Assembly: GCA_963754335.1 (NCBI GenBank)
Contig: CAVWFQ010000010.1
Coordinates: 1,488,001 to 1,552,000, forward strand
From: JBBSDP01 sp963754335
GTDB taxonomy: Bacteria; Planctomycetota; Phycisphaerae; Tepidisphaerales; Tepidisphaeraceae
Direction of reading: 5' to 3'
Length of the DNA: 64,000 nucleotides
The notes below the pieces were generated by a model. It ran no database searches, was not told where the DNA came from, and worked only from the letters and a program-made list of their open reading frames with translations. How positions within the stretch are numbered: position 1 is the stretch's first letter; the number at the start of each line of letters is the position of its first letter. The translations under genes and the position numbers were made by a program. Of the stretch, positions 1-8,468 are shown piece after piece.

Positions 1-911
1 GCGGGGACGAGGATGTCGCAATCGCAGGTGAGGAGTTCTTCGTTGCTGATCGCTTCGACATTGGGGAAATCGGTCAGCTCGCCGCGCTCGCGGTAGTAGA
101 GTCCCGCCGCCTCGACGTCGATCCCTTTTTCGCTGTGAATTCCCCCTTCTTTTGCTCCGATCGCAATGATTGTCGCACCCTTGCCGGCCAGGATCCGGGC
201 GGCATGATACCCGACGTTTCCGAACCCCTGAATGGCGATGCGCATGTCCTCGAGTTTCTTGTTTTGCGTAGCGAGAAACTTGCGAAGGATGTTCATCAGC
301 CCCCGGCCGGTTGCTTCCTCTCGCCCGACCGATCCGCCAAGCGAAACCGGCTTGCCCGTCACCACGCCCAGAGCCTGGTACCCGACCATCATTGAATAGG
401 TATCGAGAATCCAGCTCATGACCTGGGCATCGGTGCCGGCGTCGGGTGCGGGAATGTCGTGTTGCGGGCTGATGATCGGCATGATCTCGCTGGTGAAACG
501 GCGGGTCAGGCGTTCCTTTTCTCCCATCGACAGTTTCTTGGGGTCGCAGACGACTCCGCCTTTTGCGCCGCCGAAAGGAAGGTCCACCAAAGCGTTCTTC
601 CAGGTTTGAAGCATGGCTAGCGCCATTACTTCATCCATGTTGACGGCCGTGTCGTAGCGCAGCCCGCCCTTAAAGGGGCCGCGGGCGTTGTTGTGCTGGG
701 CGCGATAGCCGGTAAAGACCTGAATCGATCCATCGTCCATCTTTACGGGGCACGAGACCGTCAACACCCGTTTTGGCGAAGAAAGCGATTTCCGCCAGAG
801 CGGATCCATGTTCATCGTTGTATAAACGCGGTCGAAATAGATGTGCGCATTTTGCCAGAATTTCGAATGCTTCTCGGCGACGGGTTTAAGGCGGTCGGTG
901 GTGGTGGTCAT
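1..911 (-). CDS. Glu/Leu/Phe/Val dehydrogenase (glutamate dehydrogenase family), 3' end outside window
   Basis: Catalyses NAD(P)-dependent reversible oxidative deamination of an amino acid, most likely glutamate to 2-oxoglutarate and ammonia, in the cytoplasm. I translated the minus strand directly from an ATG at 911; it runs open to the window edge (about 303 residues). The N-terminal substrate domain shows the family signature around 'ARGPFKGGLRY' and 'PFGGAKGGV', where the lysines bind and activate the substrate. A 'GFGNVG' dinucleotide motif follows in the Rossmann domain. The order and spacing match the short (about 420 aa) bacterial hexameric type. Which amino acid is preferred cannot be read from this fragment. 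It stands alone, divergent from the gene at 1238. Confidence 0.9.
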   Translation of the reverse strand, partial: MTTTTDRLKPVAEKHSKFWQNAHIYFDRVYTTMNMDPLWRKSLSSPKRVLTVSCPVKMDDGSIQVFTGYRAQHNNARGPFKGGLRYDTAVNMDEVMALAMLQTWKNALVDLPFGGAKGGVVCDPKKLSMGEKERLTRRFTSEIMPIISPQHDIPAPDAGTDAQVMSWILDTYSMMVGYQALGVVTGKPVSLGGSVGREEATGRGLMNILRKFLATQNKKLEDMRIAIQGFGNVGYHAARILAGKGATIIAIGAKEGGIHSEKGIDVEAAGLYYRERGELTDFPNVEAISNEELLTCDCDILVP

Positions 912-977
912 ATCGCAATATTACGCAGACGGCGGGTCAACGCCACGATAACTTGCCACCTCCTTTGTCACCGCGAA

Positions 978-1050
978 GAGCCGCGCACGGAGTAAGCGGG
1001 AATGTTTCCTCGCTTACCGCATGCTTTCCCGCTTACTTCGTGCGCGGCTC
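978..1050. repeat. Long intergenic hairpin (25-bp arms)
   Basis: Arms at 978-1002 and 1026-1050 are complementary over 25 bp with one G-T pair, around a 23-nt loop. It lies between the divergent genes at 911 and 1238, so it is not an ordinary terminator of either. No T-tract follows. It could be a small palindromic repeat element or a structured leader in either transcript. The rest of 912-1237 holds no convincing gene. Confidence 0.7.
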
Positions 1051-1237
1051 CTCTGGAACCGATGCGTTGAATTTTCCCTTCCGACGGATAGGCTCATCCG
1101 CTTTGTGCCACGGAACTTGCGTAAGCCGGCGGTTCAACGGCACATCCGCGAGCCGGTAAAAAGGCGGGCTGCGGAAAGTGAGTCCTTCCGCTGATTCGGC
1201 CGACCTGGAATCCTGCATCTTGTCACGGAGCTTCCTC

Positions 1238-4200
1238 ATGTTTCCTCGCCATCGCGCTGCTTTCATCGCCCTGGGTCTTTCTGTCGCCAGCCTCCAATGG
1301 ACCGCACAACCCGCTTCGGCACAAAAAACGCCGGAGGAAACCGTCGCTGGACTCAAGACAGTCGATGGATTGGAGACGGCGCTCTGGGCGAGTGAGCCGG
1401 GAATCGTCAAGCCGACCAATCTGGACATTGACGAGCGCGGCCGCATCTGGATCACCGAGGCCGCCAACTATCGCGGCGCACGACGTCGTCCGGGCGGCGA
1501 CCGGATCATGATCCTGGAAGACACCAAGCACACCGGCGTTTGCGACAGCTATAAAGTTTTCGTTCAGGACACCAAGCTCTACGCCCCCCTTGGCGTCTGC
1601 AAAATGGGGAACAAACTGTACGTTGCCCAATCCCCGAACCTTCTCGTCTACACGATTGACGAAAGCGGTGATAAACCCGTTGGCGAGCCGCAAATCCTGT
1701 ACACCGGATTCGGCGGAGTGAATCACGACCATGGCCTGCATCAGGGCATCTTCGGCCCTGATGGCCGCTACTACTTTGATTGCGGCAATGAAGGGGGACA
1801 CGGCCTGGTGGAAGCGCCGGACAAGAGCCCGGTACGCGACATCCTGGGATCGGAAGTCGGAGCGCAGGGGAAGATCTGGCGCGGGAAGGAAAAGCCAAAA
1901 GGCTTTCTGGGATACCGCGAAGGCCTGGCGATGAGCTGCAATCTGGACGGCTCGGATCTGGAAGTGCTCGGCTACAATTTTCGCAACAACTACATGTTGA
2001 CCGTCGATTCCTTCGGGACGGTCTGGCAGTCGGACAACGACGATGACGGCAATCAGGGCGTCCGCATCAACTACGTCATGGAAGGCGGCGACTTCGGTTA
2101 TACCGGCCCCAAAGGGTCGAACTGGGGTCGTGACGAGGGAATGTTCAAGGGTCAAACGCACCAGGAGGCCCAGTGGCATCAGCGGTGGCCGGGCATTGTT
2201 CCCAATCTGCTCGATACCGGCGCAGGCGCTCCATGCGGCATCGTTTGCTATGAAGGGGAACTGCTCCCCGACCCCTATCGCGGCGCTCTGCTGCATTGCG
2301 ACGCCGGGCGCAACGTAATTCGCGCGTATGTGACTCGTCCCAGTTCCGATTATCCGAAAAATATCTTCAAGCCGGCCAGCGCCGCGGCCGTAACCCCCGG
2401 CGTGGATACGGAGACGACCGGCGCCGGATATTCTGCCGATGCCATTGAAGTGGTGAAGCTCGGCGCTGGCGGCGATTCATGGTTCCGCCCCGCGGGTGTC
2501 GCCGTGGCACCGGACGGAGCCGTCTACGTCGCTGACTGGTACGATCCGGGTGTCGGCGGACATCAGACCGGCGACAAACTCCCCAATCTGCATGGCCGCG
2601 TCTATCGGATCGCTCCGACCGGCTATAAGCCATCGGAAGTGAAGCTCGACCTGTCGAACGTTGCCGGCCAGATCGCTGCTCTTTCCTCTCCCAACCTGGC
2701 AACGCGATATCTTGGTTATACGAAACTCGCTGCCGGCGGGGATGATGCGGTCAAGGGGCTTCAAGAACTTTACAGCACGTCGAAAAATCCACGCCTCCGC
2801 GCGCGAGCGCTTTGGCTGCTTGCCCGTTCGAAGGATGGATCGAAGTTCGTTGAAGAAGCGCTGAAGGACAAAGACGTGGATATCCGCGTCACGGCCCTCC
2901 GCGCCGCCCGCCAGATCAAGATGGACATGATTAAGATCTCCGACCAGATGATTGGTGATCCGCATCCGTTTGTCTGGCGCGAATTGTGCTTGGCCATGAA
3001 TTTCCAGCCAACCGACAAAGCCCTGCCTGTGCTTGTAAAGCTCGGCGATAAATATGACGGCGCCGATCGCTGGTACCTCGAAGCCTTCGGCATCGGATGC
3101 ACCGGCCGCGAGAGCGAAGTTCTCGCCGCGTGGCAAAAGGATCACACCAACAACAATCCCAAGACAGCGGAAGGAATCGCCTGGCGGCTGAAACTGGAGC
3201 CAACTCCCGGAGCCGCGCCGGCGGCGGACGCGAAAAAGACGCCGGTCTCTTCCTGGTGGGCGCTGGGAGCGTTTCCGTCGCAGGCAGATGCGTTGGCGCA
3301 CAACTACGGGCCCGATCAGACGCCTGGTTCCGTGGATCTGAAAGCGACTTATCCGGGCGCCGGCAATAGGACATTGAAGTGGGAACAGATCGGTACGACC
3401 GACGGGCCGGATGCGGGATATCGAATGGTGGATTTCGTTGAGTTCTGCAAATCCCGCAATCAGCCGACCGATCAGGTCGTCGGCTATTTTGCCGCAAGCA
3501 TCGTTGCCACGCAGGATGAACCGGCGACGCTGCTGATCGGCTCCGACGATGGGGTAAAGGTCTGGTTCAATGGAAAGATGGTGGACGAGACGGATACCAC
3601 CCGAGCCTGCCTCGCGGAGGACGACTCGGCCCCCATTCAACTTCATAAGGGACGTAATCTGCTACTCTGCAAATTACGCCAGGGCGATGGCGCCAGCGGG
3701 ATCTGCGCTACCATCGCGGCCAAGGTTCCGGTGTCGATCAGCACCGATCTGGGAAATGAAGCAGGCGCAGCTGCGACGGCTGCCCCGTCGCAGACCGCAG
3801 GCGCGGCTCCCGAATATCAGCTTCCCGCCAATGTCGATCCGAACAAGCAGTTCAAGACAAAGGATGGCCAGATCCTGCCACCGATCGGCGTACTGATGTC
3901 ACTTACCGGAGACGCCGCGGCCGGGGAATTGGTTTTCAAGAACGCGAAGGGCGCTAATTGCATTCATTGTCATCAGGTTGGCAACGATGGAAACATGATC
4001 GGGCCGCCGCTGACCGTCATCGGTTCAAAGCTGAACAAGGGACAGCTCTACGAGGCGATTCTTTATCCCAGCGCCGCGATCCTGATGCATTACGAAACAT
4101 GGGTCGTGAAGACCAAGTCCGGCGACGTCTTCTCCGGTCTGCTTGCCGAAGACACCCCCGACCATATTTCGATCAAGGATTCCGACGGCAAGTATCATGA

Positions 4201-4333
4201 CGTTCAGACGGATGACATCGCTAAAAAGGTGATGCAGAAGGTTTCGCTGATGCCGGAAGGATTGAATGAGGCGATGACCAAAGCCGATCTGGTGAATCTG
4301 GTCGAATTTCTGGAATCTCATAAAGCTCAGTAA
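1238..4333 (+). CDS. PVC-type haem-binding, beta-propeller membrane-bound-dehydrogenase-like protein
   Basis: Exported redox protein of the planctomycete/verrucomicrobial type: an N-terminal NHL/PQQ-dehydrogenase-like beta-propeller (about residues 40-480), HEAT-like helical repeats (about 490-640), a PA14-like or sugar-binding region (about 660-860) and a C-terminal cytochrome c domain. The single haem motif CIHCH is at about residues 908-912, with the likely distal Met further on. I chose the ATG at 1238 over an earlier in-frame ATG at 1178 because GGAG lies 7 nt upstream and the protein then opens with a clean signal peptide ending near 'PASAQ'. It probably oxidises a sugar or alcohol substrate in the periplasm and passes electrons to haem; the substrate is unknown. 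The DUF1080 gene follows 47 bp downstream and is probably co-transcribed. Confidence 0.88.
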   Translation: MFPRHRAAFIALGLSVASLQWTAQPASAQKTPEETVAGLKTVDGLETALWASEPGIVKPTNLDIDERGRIWITEAANYRGARRRPGGDRIMILEDTKHTGVCDSYKVFVQDTKLYAPLGVCKMGNKLYVAQSPNLLVYTIDESGDKPVGEPQILYTGFGGVNHDHGLHQGIFGPDGRYYFDCGNEGGHGLVEAPDKSPVRDILGSEVGAQGKIWRGKEKPKGFLGYREGLAMSCNLDGSDLEVLGYNFRNNYMLTVDSFGTVWQSDNDDDGNQGVRINYVMEGGDFGYTGPKGSNWGRDEGMFKGQTHQEAQWHQRWPGIVPNLLDTGAGAPCGIVCYEGELLPDPYRGALLHCDAGRNVIRAYVTRPSSDYPKNIFKPASAAAVTPGVDTETTGAGYSADAIEVVKLGAGGDSWFRPAGVAVAPDGAVYVADWYDPGVGGHQTGDKLPNLHGRVYRIAPTGYKPSEVKLDLSNVAGQIAALSSPNLATRYLGYTKLAAGGDDAVKGLQELYSTSKNPRLRARALWLLARSKDGSKFVEEALKDKDVDIRVTALRAARQIKMDMIKISDQMIGDPHPFVWRELCLAMNFQPTDKALPVLVKLGDKYDGADRWYLEAFGIGCTGRESEVLAAWQKDHTNNNPKTAEGIAWRLKLEPTPGAAPAADAKKTPVSSWWALGAFPSQADALAHNYGPDQTPGSVDLKATYPGAGNRTLKWEQIGTTDGPDAGYRMVDFVEFCKSRNQPTDQVVGYFAASIVATQDEPATLLIGSDDGVKVWFNGKMVDETDTTRACLAEDDSAPIQLHKGRNLLLCKLRQGDGASGICATIAAKVPVSISTDLGNEAGAAATAAPSQTAGAAPEYQLPANVDPNKQFKTKDGQILPPIGVLMSLTGDAAAGELVFKNAKGANCIHCHQVGNDGNMIGPPLTVIGSKLNKGQLYEAILYPSAAILMHYETWVVKTKSGDVFSGLLAEDTPDHISIKDSDGKYHDVQTDDIAKKVMQKVSLMPEGLNEAMTKADLVNLVEFLESHKAQ

Positions 4334-4339
4334 TCTCGA

Positions 4340-4360
4340 GCGCGGGCAATTCGCCCGCGC
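4340..4360 (+). other. Intergenic hairpin between two co-oriented genes
   Basis: Perfect 8-bp GC arms (4340-4347, 4353-4360) around a 5-nt loop sit 6 nt after the stop of the haem protein and 20 nt before the next start. There is no T-run, so this is more likely an mRNA stabiliser or attenuating hairpin within an operon than a full terminator. Confidence 0.6.
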
Positions 4361-4380
4361 CACAAACGAAGGATGAAATC

Positions 4381-5139
4381 ATGCGCAACCGTGCCCTTTT
4401 GGCCGCACTCGCGGCCCTTGTCCTGTGTGCCTTTATGGTCCGGGCCGACGACAAAGCCGCCGACCTCCCCAAACCTGACGCCGAGGGCTTTATCTCCCTC
4501 TTTGATGGCAAGACACTGGACGGCTGGGAAGGCCTCGCCGGCTTCTGGTCGGTCAAGGACGGAGTGATCAGCGGCGCAGAAGATAAGCAGCATCCAGCCC
4601 CGCAAACTTTCCTGATCCTCAAGGCCTCGAAGGATGATCCCGCCAAGTTCGGCAATTTCGAACTGCGTTACTCCTATAAATTTGCAACGCCGTCGGGCAA
4701 TTCCGGCGTCCAGTTCCGATCCAAAATTATCGGAGCCGCGACCTCGCGCATCGGCGGATACCAGGCCGACTGCGACGCCGGCAAAGGGTATGACGGATCG
4801 ATCTACGATGAAGGTGGCGTTGCCGGTGGCCGTGGGACGATGAGCAACCGTGGAGAAAAGACCGTCTGGACGGAAGCGACGAAGCGTGAAAACACGCCGC
4901 TCTCCGAGAGCGGCGGCGACCTGCAGAAACTGGTCAAGCTTGGCGATTGGAACGACGTGATCCTCATCGCCAATGGCAACCACATCACCTACACGATCAA
5001 CGGCCATCTCATGACCGACCTGACGGACAACAGCCCCAAAGAGGTCAAGGATGGGGTCATCGGCCTTCAGCTTCACGCCGGTTTCGTGATGGACGTGCAG
5101 TACAAGGATCTCAAGATCAAGTTCCTGGACAGCAAGTAA
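4381..5139 (+). CDS. DUF1080 / 3-keto-disaccharide hydrolase-type secreted protein
   Basis: 252-residue exported protein of the DUF1080 (3-keto-disaccharide hydrolase, LamG-like jelly-roll) family. A signal peptide (about residues 1-22, ending 'MVRA') is followed by the usual opening 'GFISLFDGKTLDGWEG' and by the conserved 'GNSGVQFRSK' and 'YQADCDAGKGYDGSIYDEG' stretches. Members act on glycosides oxidised at C3 or on polysaccharides, and are very abundant in planctomycetes. Its position just downstream of an exported dehydrogenase-like protein fits a route in which a sugar is first oxidised and then hydrolysed (inference). The gene ends 26 bp before a strong terminator. Confidence 0.9.
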   Translation: MRNRALLAALAALVLCAFMVRADDKAADLPKPDAEGFISLFDGKTLDGWEGLAGFWSVKDGVISGAEDKQHPAPQTFLILKASKDDPAKFGNFELRYSYKFATPSGNSGVQFRSKIIGAATSRIGGYQADCDAGKGYDGSIYDEGGVAGGRGTMSNRGEKTVWTEATKRENTPLSESGGDLQKLVKLGDWNDVILIANGNHITYTINGHLMTDLTDNSPKEVKDGVIGLQLHAGFVMDVQYKDLKIKFLDSK

Positions 5140-5165
5140 ATTTCAATCTTGTCTCGAATTCGACA

Positions 5166-5199
5166 CACCGCGATCCGCCCGGATCGCGGTGTTTTTTTT
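5166..5199 (+). terminator. Rho-independent terminator
   Basis: An 11-bp perfect stem (5166-5176 with 5181-5191), GCCC loop and eight consecutive T (5192-5199), 26 bp after the DUF1080 stop. It closes the 1238-5139 transcription unit. Confidence 0.93.
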
Positions 5200-5237
5200 G
5201 CTGAGATGATCGCCAGGAAGAGTTGCAAAAAGAGAAT

Positions 5238-5595
5238 GGCCACAGAGAACACGGAGGGGCACAGAGATCACAGAGACATTTGATCGTGTCGATCATCTCT
5301 TCAATCTCATGAATTTTCGGATTTCAATTTGGTGGGTTCGTTGATTTCATTTCCGTCGGCGCGAAGTTTTTTGAGTAAAGAAAATGCAAGGGCGGCGGAC
5401 TGCATCTCGGTGATCTCTGTGCCACAATCCGTTGGTTTCTTCGTGGCTTGAGAAGATTTTAAAGTCGCAGTCGAAACTCAGAAAATCGGGGAGAATTGAA
5501 CCACGGATGAGCACGGATATCACGGATGGGAGGGATCGCATGCGCTATTAACGCTTCTTTCTTATCCGTGCAATCCGTGCTCATCCGTGGTTGAA
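5238..5595. repeat. Two nested families of imperfect inverted repeats
   Basis: A 'CACAGAGAACACGGAG'-type motif at 5238-5277 is mirrored at 5405-5448. A second pair built on 'CCACGGATGAGCACGGAT' lies at 5496-5530 and 5562-5595. The arms are themselves made of short reiterated words (CACAGAGA, CACGGAT), so the transcript could fold into long imperfect hairpins. Similar wordy repeats are common in intergenic DNA of PVC and other environmental genomes (from memory). No gene is visible in 5200-5631. Confidence 0.75.
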
Positions 5596-5631
5596 CTCTT
5601 AATCGGCTGCGGCCGCAGGCAGCGGTCCAGG

Positions 5632-6426
5632 CTATTCCCAAAGCAGCCGGCGTCGCTTCGGTATTTCGCCGTACTTCAGTCCAAATTGATTGACGGCGGT
5701 ATCCGTAATCGACTTCACCGCCTGCGCGGGATCATCGGTCACGAGAATGCGATCGATATCCGCCAGATCGATCGTGTGCTCGGAAACCATCCGGTCGCGA
5801 ATGAAGGCCAGCAACGGCGCCCAATAGTCGCTTCCCATGAAGACCAGCGGGAAAGAGGCCAATTTCTGGGTTTGAATGAGCGTCGCCGTTTCGAATACTT
5901 CATCCATGGTGCCGAATCCGCCGGGCATGGCGATAAAGCCGTAGGAGTATTTCTCCAGCATCAGCTTGCGGACATAAAAATGCTGGAAAGTGATCCAGCG
6001 GTCCAGGTATGGATTGGGGTGCTGCTCGTGCATCAATTCGATGTTGCACCCGATCGAGCGCCCGCCGACATCTTTCGCGCCGCGATTGGCGGCTTCCATG
6101 ATGCCGGGGCCGCCGCCGGTCATGACGGTGAAACCCGCCTTGGCAAGCGTTGCGCCGGTTTCCCGGGCAAGCTTGTAATACCGGTGCGCCTCCGTGAATC
6201 GCGCCGATCCGAACACCGTCACACACGGCCCGACGAAATGCAGCGATCGAAACCCTCGGATCAGCTCATAGAAAATCTTCAGCGCCTGCCAGAGCTCGAA
6301 GCCGCGCGGCTGAGGTCCTTGAAGAAACTGAATGATGTCCGGCTTGGCCGGACCCTTTCCCCAATCCGCGGCTTTCGGATCGACATGGGTCGGCGCGCCG
6401 GCTCCGGTCTCGGATCGATTAAGCAT
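5632..6426 (-). CDS. LOG family (TIGR00730) nucleotide phosphoribohydrolase
   Basis: 264-residue cytosolic protein of the LOG ('lonely guy', formerly misnamed lysine decarboxylase) family. Members hydrolyse cytokinin riboside 5'-monophosphates or related nucleotides to base plus ribose 5-phosphate. The diagnostic motifs are present: 'GGGPGIMEAA' at residues 104-113 and 'PGGFGTMDE' at 168-176, which form the nucleotide site with the catalytic Glu. I prefer the ATG at 6426 (GAGGA about 11 nt upstream) over an upstream in-frame ATG at 6525, because the extra 33 residues are Arg-rich and cover the hairpin at 6481-6510. The exact bacterial substrate is uncertain. It is a single gene, convergent with nothing. 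Confidence 0.88.
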   Translation of the reverse strand: MLNRSETGAGAPTHVDPKAADWGKGPAKPDIIQFLQGPQPRGFELWQALKIFYELIRGFRSLHFVGPCVTVFGSARFTEAHRYYKLARETGATLAKAGFTVMTGGGPGIMEAANRGAKDVGGRSIGCNIELMHEQHPNPYLDRWITFQHFYVRKLMLEKYSYGFIAMPGGFGTMDEVFETATLIQTQKLASFPLVFMGSDYWAPLLAFIRDRMVSEHTIDLADIDRILVTDDPAQAVKSITDTAVNQFGLKYGEIPKRRRLLWE

Positions 6427-6480
6427 TCGTTGATTTGTCCTCGTTACAGTGTGACGAAGCAAGCGACGAGAAAGTGGAAA

Positions 6481-6510
6481 GAGCGCCGCGACCCGTGGGC
6501 CGCGGCGCTC
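6481..6510 (-). terminator. Terminator-like hairpin after the 6545-6943 gene
   Basis: Perfect 10-bp GC arms (6481-6490 and 6501-6510) with a 10-nt loop. Read on the minus strand it follows the stop of the 132-aa gene by 34 nt and is followed by TTTCCACTTT. Confidence 0.6.
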
Positions 6511-6544
6511 GATGTCTCGTTGCAATGACTAAGAGAGAGCCGGA

Positions 6545-6943
6545 TTACGCCTTCGAACGCGCCGCCTTCCAATCATGCGATTTGCCGTTCGCTTCGACGG
6601 TTCCTTCGATGCTGTCACCGCTCAGCTTTCCGGTGAAGGTAGAGGTGATCTCCTTATCACCACGCTTGCGCGTGAGCTTGAACGAAACCTGGCCGTCCTT
6701 CACGGAGCCGTCGGTGATATCGGTATTTCCGTTCTTGCCAACCATCGACCCGGTCAGTTTATCGCCGTCCTGGGTCAAATTCAGCGTCATTTCGCGGGTT
6801 GCGCCGTCTTTTCCGGGCACGCTCCATTTCCAGGTGCCGGACGCATCGGTCTTCGCATCGGCGCCGCGCACGGCCGAACCTGCAAATGCAATCATGAACA
6901 TGGCGAAGATAGGCAAAATCAGGGAGCGACTTCGAGCAAACAT
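6545..6943 (-). CDS. Small secreted beta-rich protein, function unknown
   Basis: 132 residues. The ATG at 6943 has GGAGG 7 nt upstream and gives a good signal peptide (hydrophobic core about residues 6-20, cut near 'GSAVRG'). The mature part is a series of short beta strands with Thr/Lys/Gly/Asp-rich turns ('TLNLTQDGDKLTGS', 'FTGKLSGDSIEGTVE'), a pattern seen in small lipocalin-like or beta-sandwich secreted proteins of planctomycetes. No catalytic motif is visible. I do not recognise a named family with certainty. It is probably monocistronic, ended by the hairpin at 6481-6510. Confidence 0.8.
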   Translation of the reverse strand: MFARSRSLILPIFAMFMIAFAGSAVRGADAKTDASGTWKWSVPGKDGATREMTLNLTQDGDKLTGSMVGKNGNTDITDGSVKDGQVSFKLTRKRGDKEITSTFTGKLSGDSIEGTVEANGKSHDWKAARSKA

Positions 6944-7051
6944 GTTGGACCTCCACGGGGTTAAAGAAAAATAGACCGCATATTGGTCGCGCAAGATGAC
7001 GATTTTATTCCCTGATTTTCCGACCCGCCGAGTAACTCAGCCGCCCGATTA

Positions 7052-8452
7052 CTACCAGGGATAAAGCTGTGGTTCGGCCCATACCGCGTAGCAACCGTGA
7101 AAATAGCCCGGGCAATCCACAAAAAGTTCGAGCTTGGATACATTGGAAACGTCCGCCAGGAAAGAGAGGCGGACACCGGGAGAATTGATGGCCTTGGACC
7201 GCCACAGTTCGCGCCCATCGCCGACTACACGAAATGTCAGGGGAGACCCCGTCGGCTTGTCGGCGAGATCGCTAACGGCAGCCGCCCCCACCAGATGCTT
7301 GTATTGTTTGTCGAGATCAAACGTGACGTGTGCGGCGCTGCTACTCGGTGGATGCATTCCAAGGCCGTGAGGTGACGTCTGACCATCGACAGTGATTGGC
7401 GTGCCAGTTTCACGTCCGGTGGTGCCTCTACCGATACCGCCCCAGGCACCTACGACCTCATCGCGCATCGGCATCTCCGAAAGCCAGGATGGCCTGGATT
7501 CGTTCAGGCGCCTCTGCACCTTAATTTTCTCCAGCCCCGTGACATCAGGAAGAGCGCGCTCGTACCAATATCCGCTTCGTCCGACAATTCGGCTCGCGCC
7601 TGGATCGTGTTGAGTCTCAGCGAGTTTCCACCATCGATCGCCGAGCGCCATGCGCGGCTTCATCTCTTCCGGCGCAGCAAGGTCCGCGGCGGCAAGCTCC
7701 TTCAGCTCAGGATTCGCGCCTTTGGCAAGCAGCGGCAGACCTCGATCGAAATCGCCAAGAACGAAGCAGTAGTAGCGGCCAATATCTGAGTTGAGTTGCT
7801 CGTCGTCCTTGATTTTTGTGATCCGGGACAACTCGCCCTTGACCTTCGCGTACTCCCGCTTTTCCCATTTTGCGTCATCTGACCGGAATTGCGCGAGGGC
7901 TGAGAAGCCCGGCTCTTTGAGAATCCTGGCGGCGTTTTCGAGCAGATCGGCGGCTTTCGCGGTTGCCTCGACATCCTCCGCCCGGGCTACCTGGCGAGAG
8001 AGATCCGCGCAAGCTTCGGCAAAATGACGTGCATCAGGCGGCGGCTTTCCCGACGCAGCAGCGGTCAACGCCGCGACTTTCAAGGCGGGGGCATCAACAT
8101 TGAAGGAAGCCGAAAGTGAGTCGACCGCGCCAAGGGCCGTCTTAAGATCGCCAGCCTTCGCCGCTAGATCACGCGATTGCTCCAACATTACGAACTGCGT
8201 TATCAAATCTTCGTGACTTGCCTCCTCAAGGAGCTTGCGGGCAAGAGCTTCCCGACCGGCAGCGGAAGTGTCCCTGTACTCAACCTTAAAAGCGTCTTTC
8301 ACCTTCACGAGACTCCTGCCCTGGTCCCTTGCCTCTGGAACTGGTTGACGTTGAGCCGAGGCCGGATCCGGAGCAGCGTATGACATGATTTGCGTGCACG
8401 CGAGCAACACGAACACTGTCGCAGTTGCGTCACTCAAATAATGTCTACTCAT
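7052..8452 (-). CDS. Secreted NPCBM/NEW2-domain protein with helical N-terminal region
   Basis: 466 residues with a signal peptide (hydrophobic core about 10-25). Residues about 45-290 are helical, beginning with a 'REALARKLLEEA' segment typical of a planctomycete secreted family. Residues about 330-466 form an NPCBM/NEW2-like carbohydrate-binding module, seen in 'VDGQTSPHGLGMHPPS' and the closing 'LELFVDCPGYFHGCYAVWAEPQL'. It is the last gene of the PSD1-DUF1501 operon, starting only 16 bp after the DUF1501 stop. A role in binding glycans at the surface or periplasm is inferred from the module. A broken relative of its N-terminal segment lies at 45857-46351. Confidence 0.8.
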   Translation of the reverse strand: MSRHYLSDATATVFVLLACTQIMSYAAPDPASAQRQPVPEARDQGRSLVKVKDAFKVEYRDTSAAGREALARKLLEEASHEDLITQFVMLEQSRDLAAKAGDLKTALGAVDSLSASFNVDAPALKVAALTAAASGKPPPDARHFAEACADLSRQVARAEDVEATAKAADLLENAARILKEPGFSALAQFRSDDAKWEKREYAKVKGELSRITKIKDDEQLNSDIGRYYCFVLGDFDRGLPLLAKGANPELKELAAADLAAPEEMKPRMALGDRWWKLAETQHDPGASRIVGRSGYWYERALPDVTGLEKIKVQRRLNESRPSWLSEMPMRDEVVGAWGGIGRGTTGRETGTPITVDGQTSPHGLGMHPPSSSAAHVTFDLDKQYKHLVGAAAVSDLADKPTGSPLTFRVVGDGRELWRSKAINSPGVRLSFLADVSNVSKLELFVDCPGYFHGCYAVWAEPQLYPW

Positions 8453-8468
8453 TTAATGCCTTCAGAAG

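Noticed and set aside
1223..2296. 357-aa open frame antisense to the haem protein
   Set aside because: Shadow of the propeller domain; composition typical of reverse-strand high-GC coding DNA.
2477..3646. 389-aa open frame antisense to the haem protein
   Set aside because: It mirrors a real, well-conserved gene on the other strand, has no ribosome site and no family features.
5587..6528. 313-aa plus-strand open frame
   Set aside because: Exact antisense of the LOG-family gene, whose motifs are clear.
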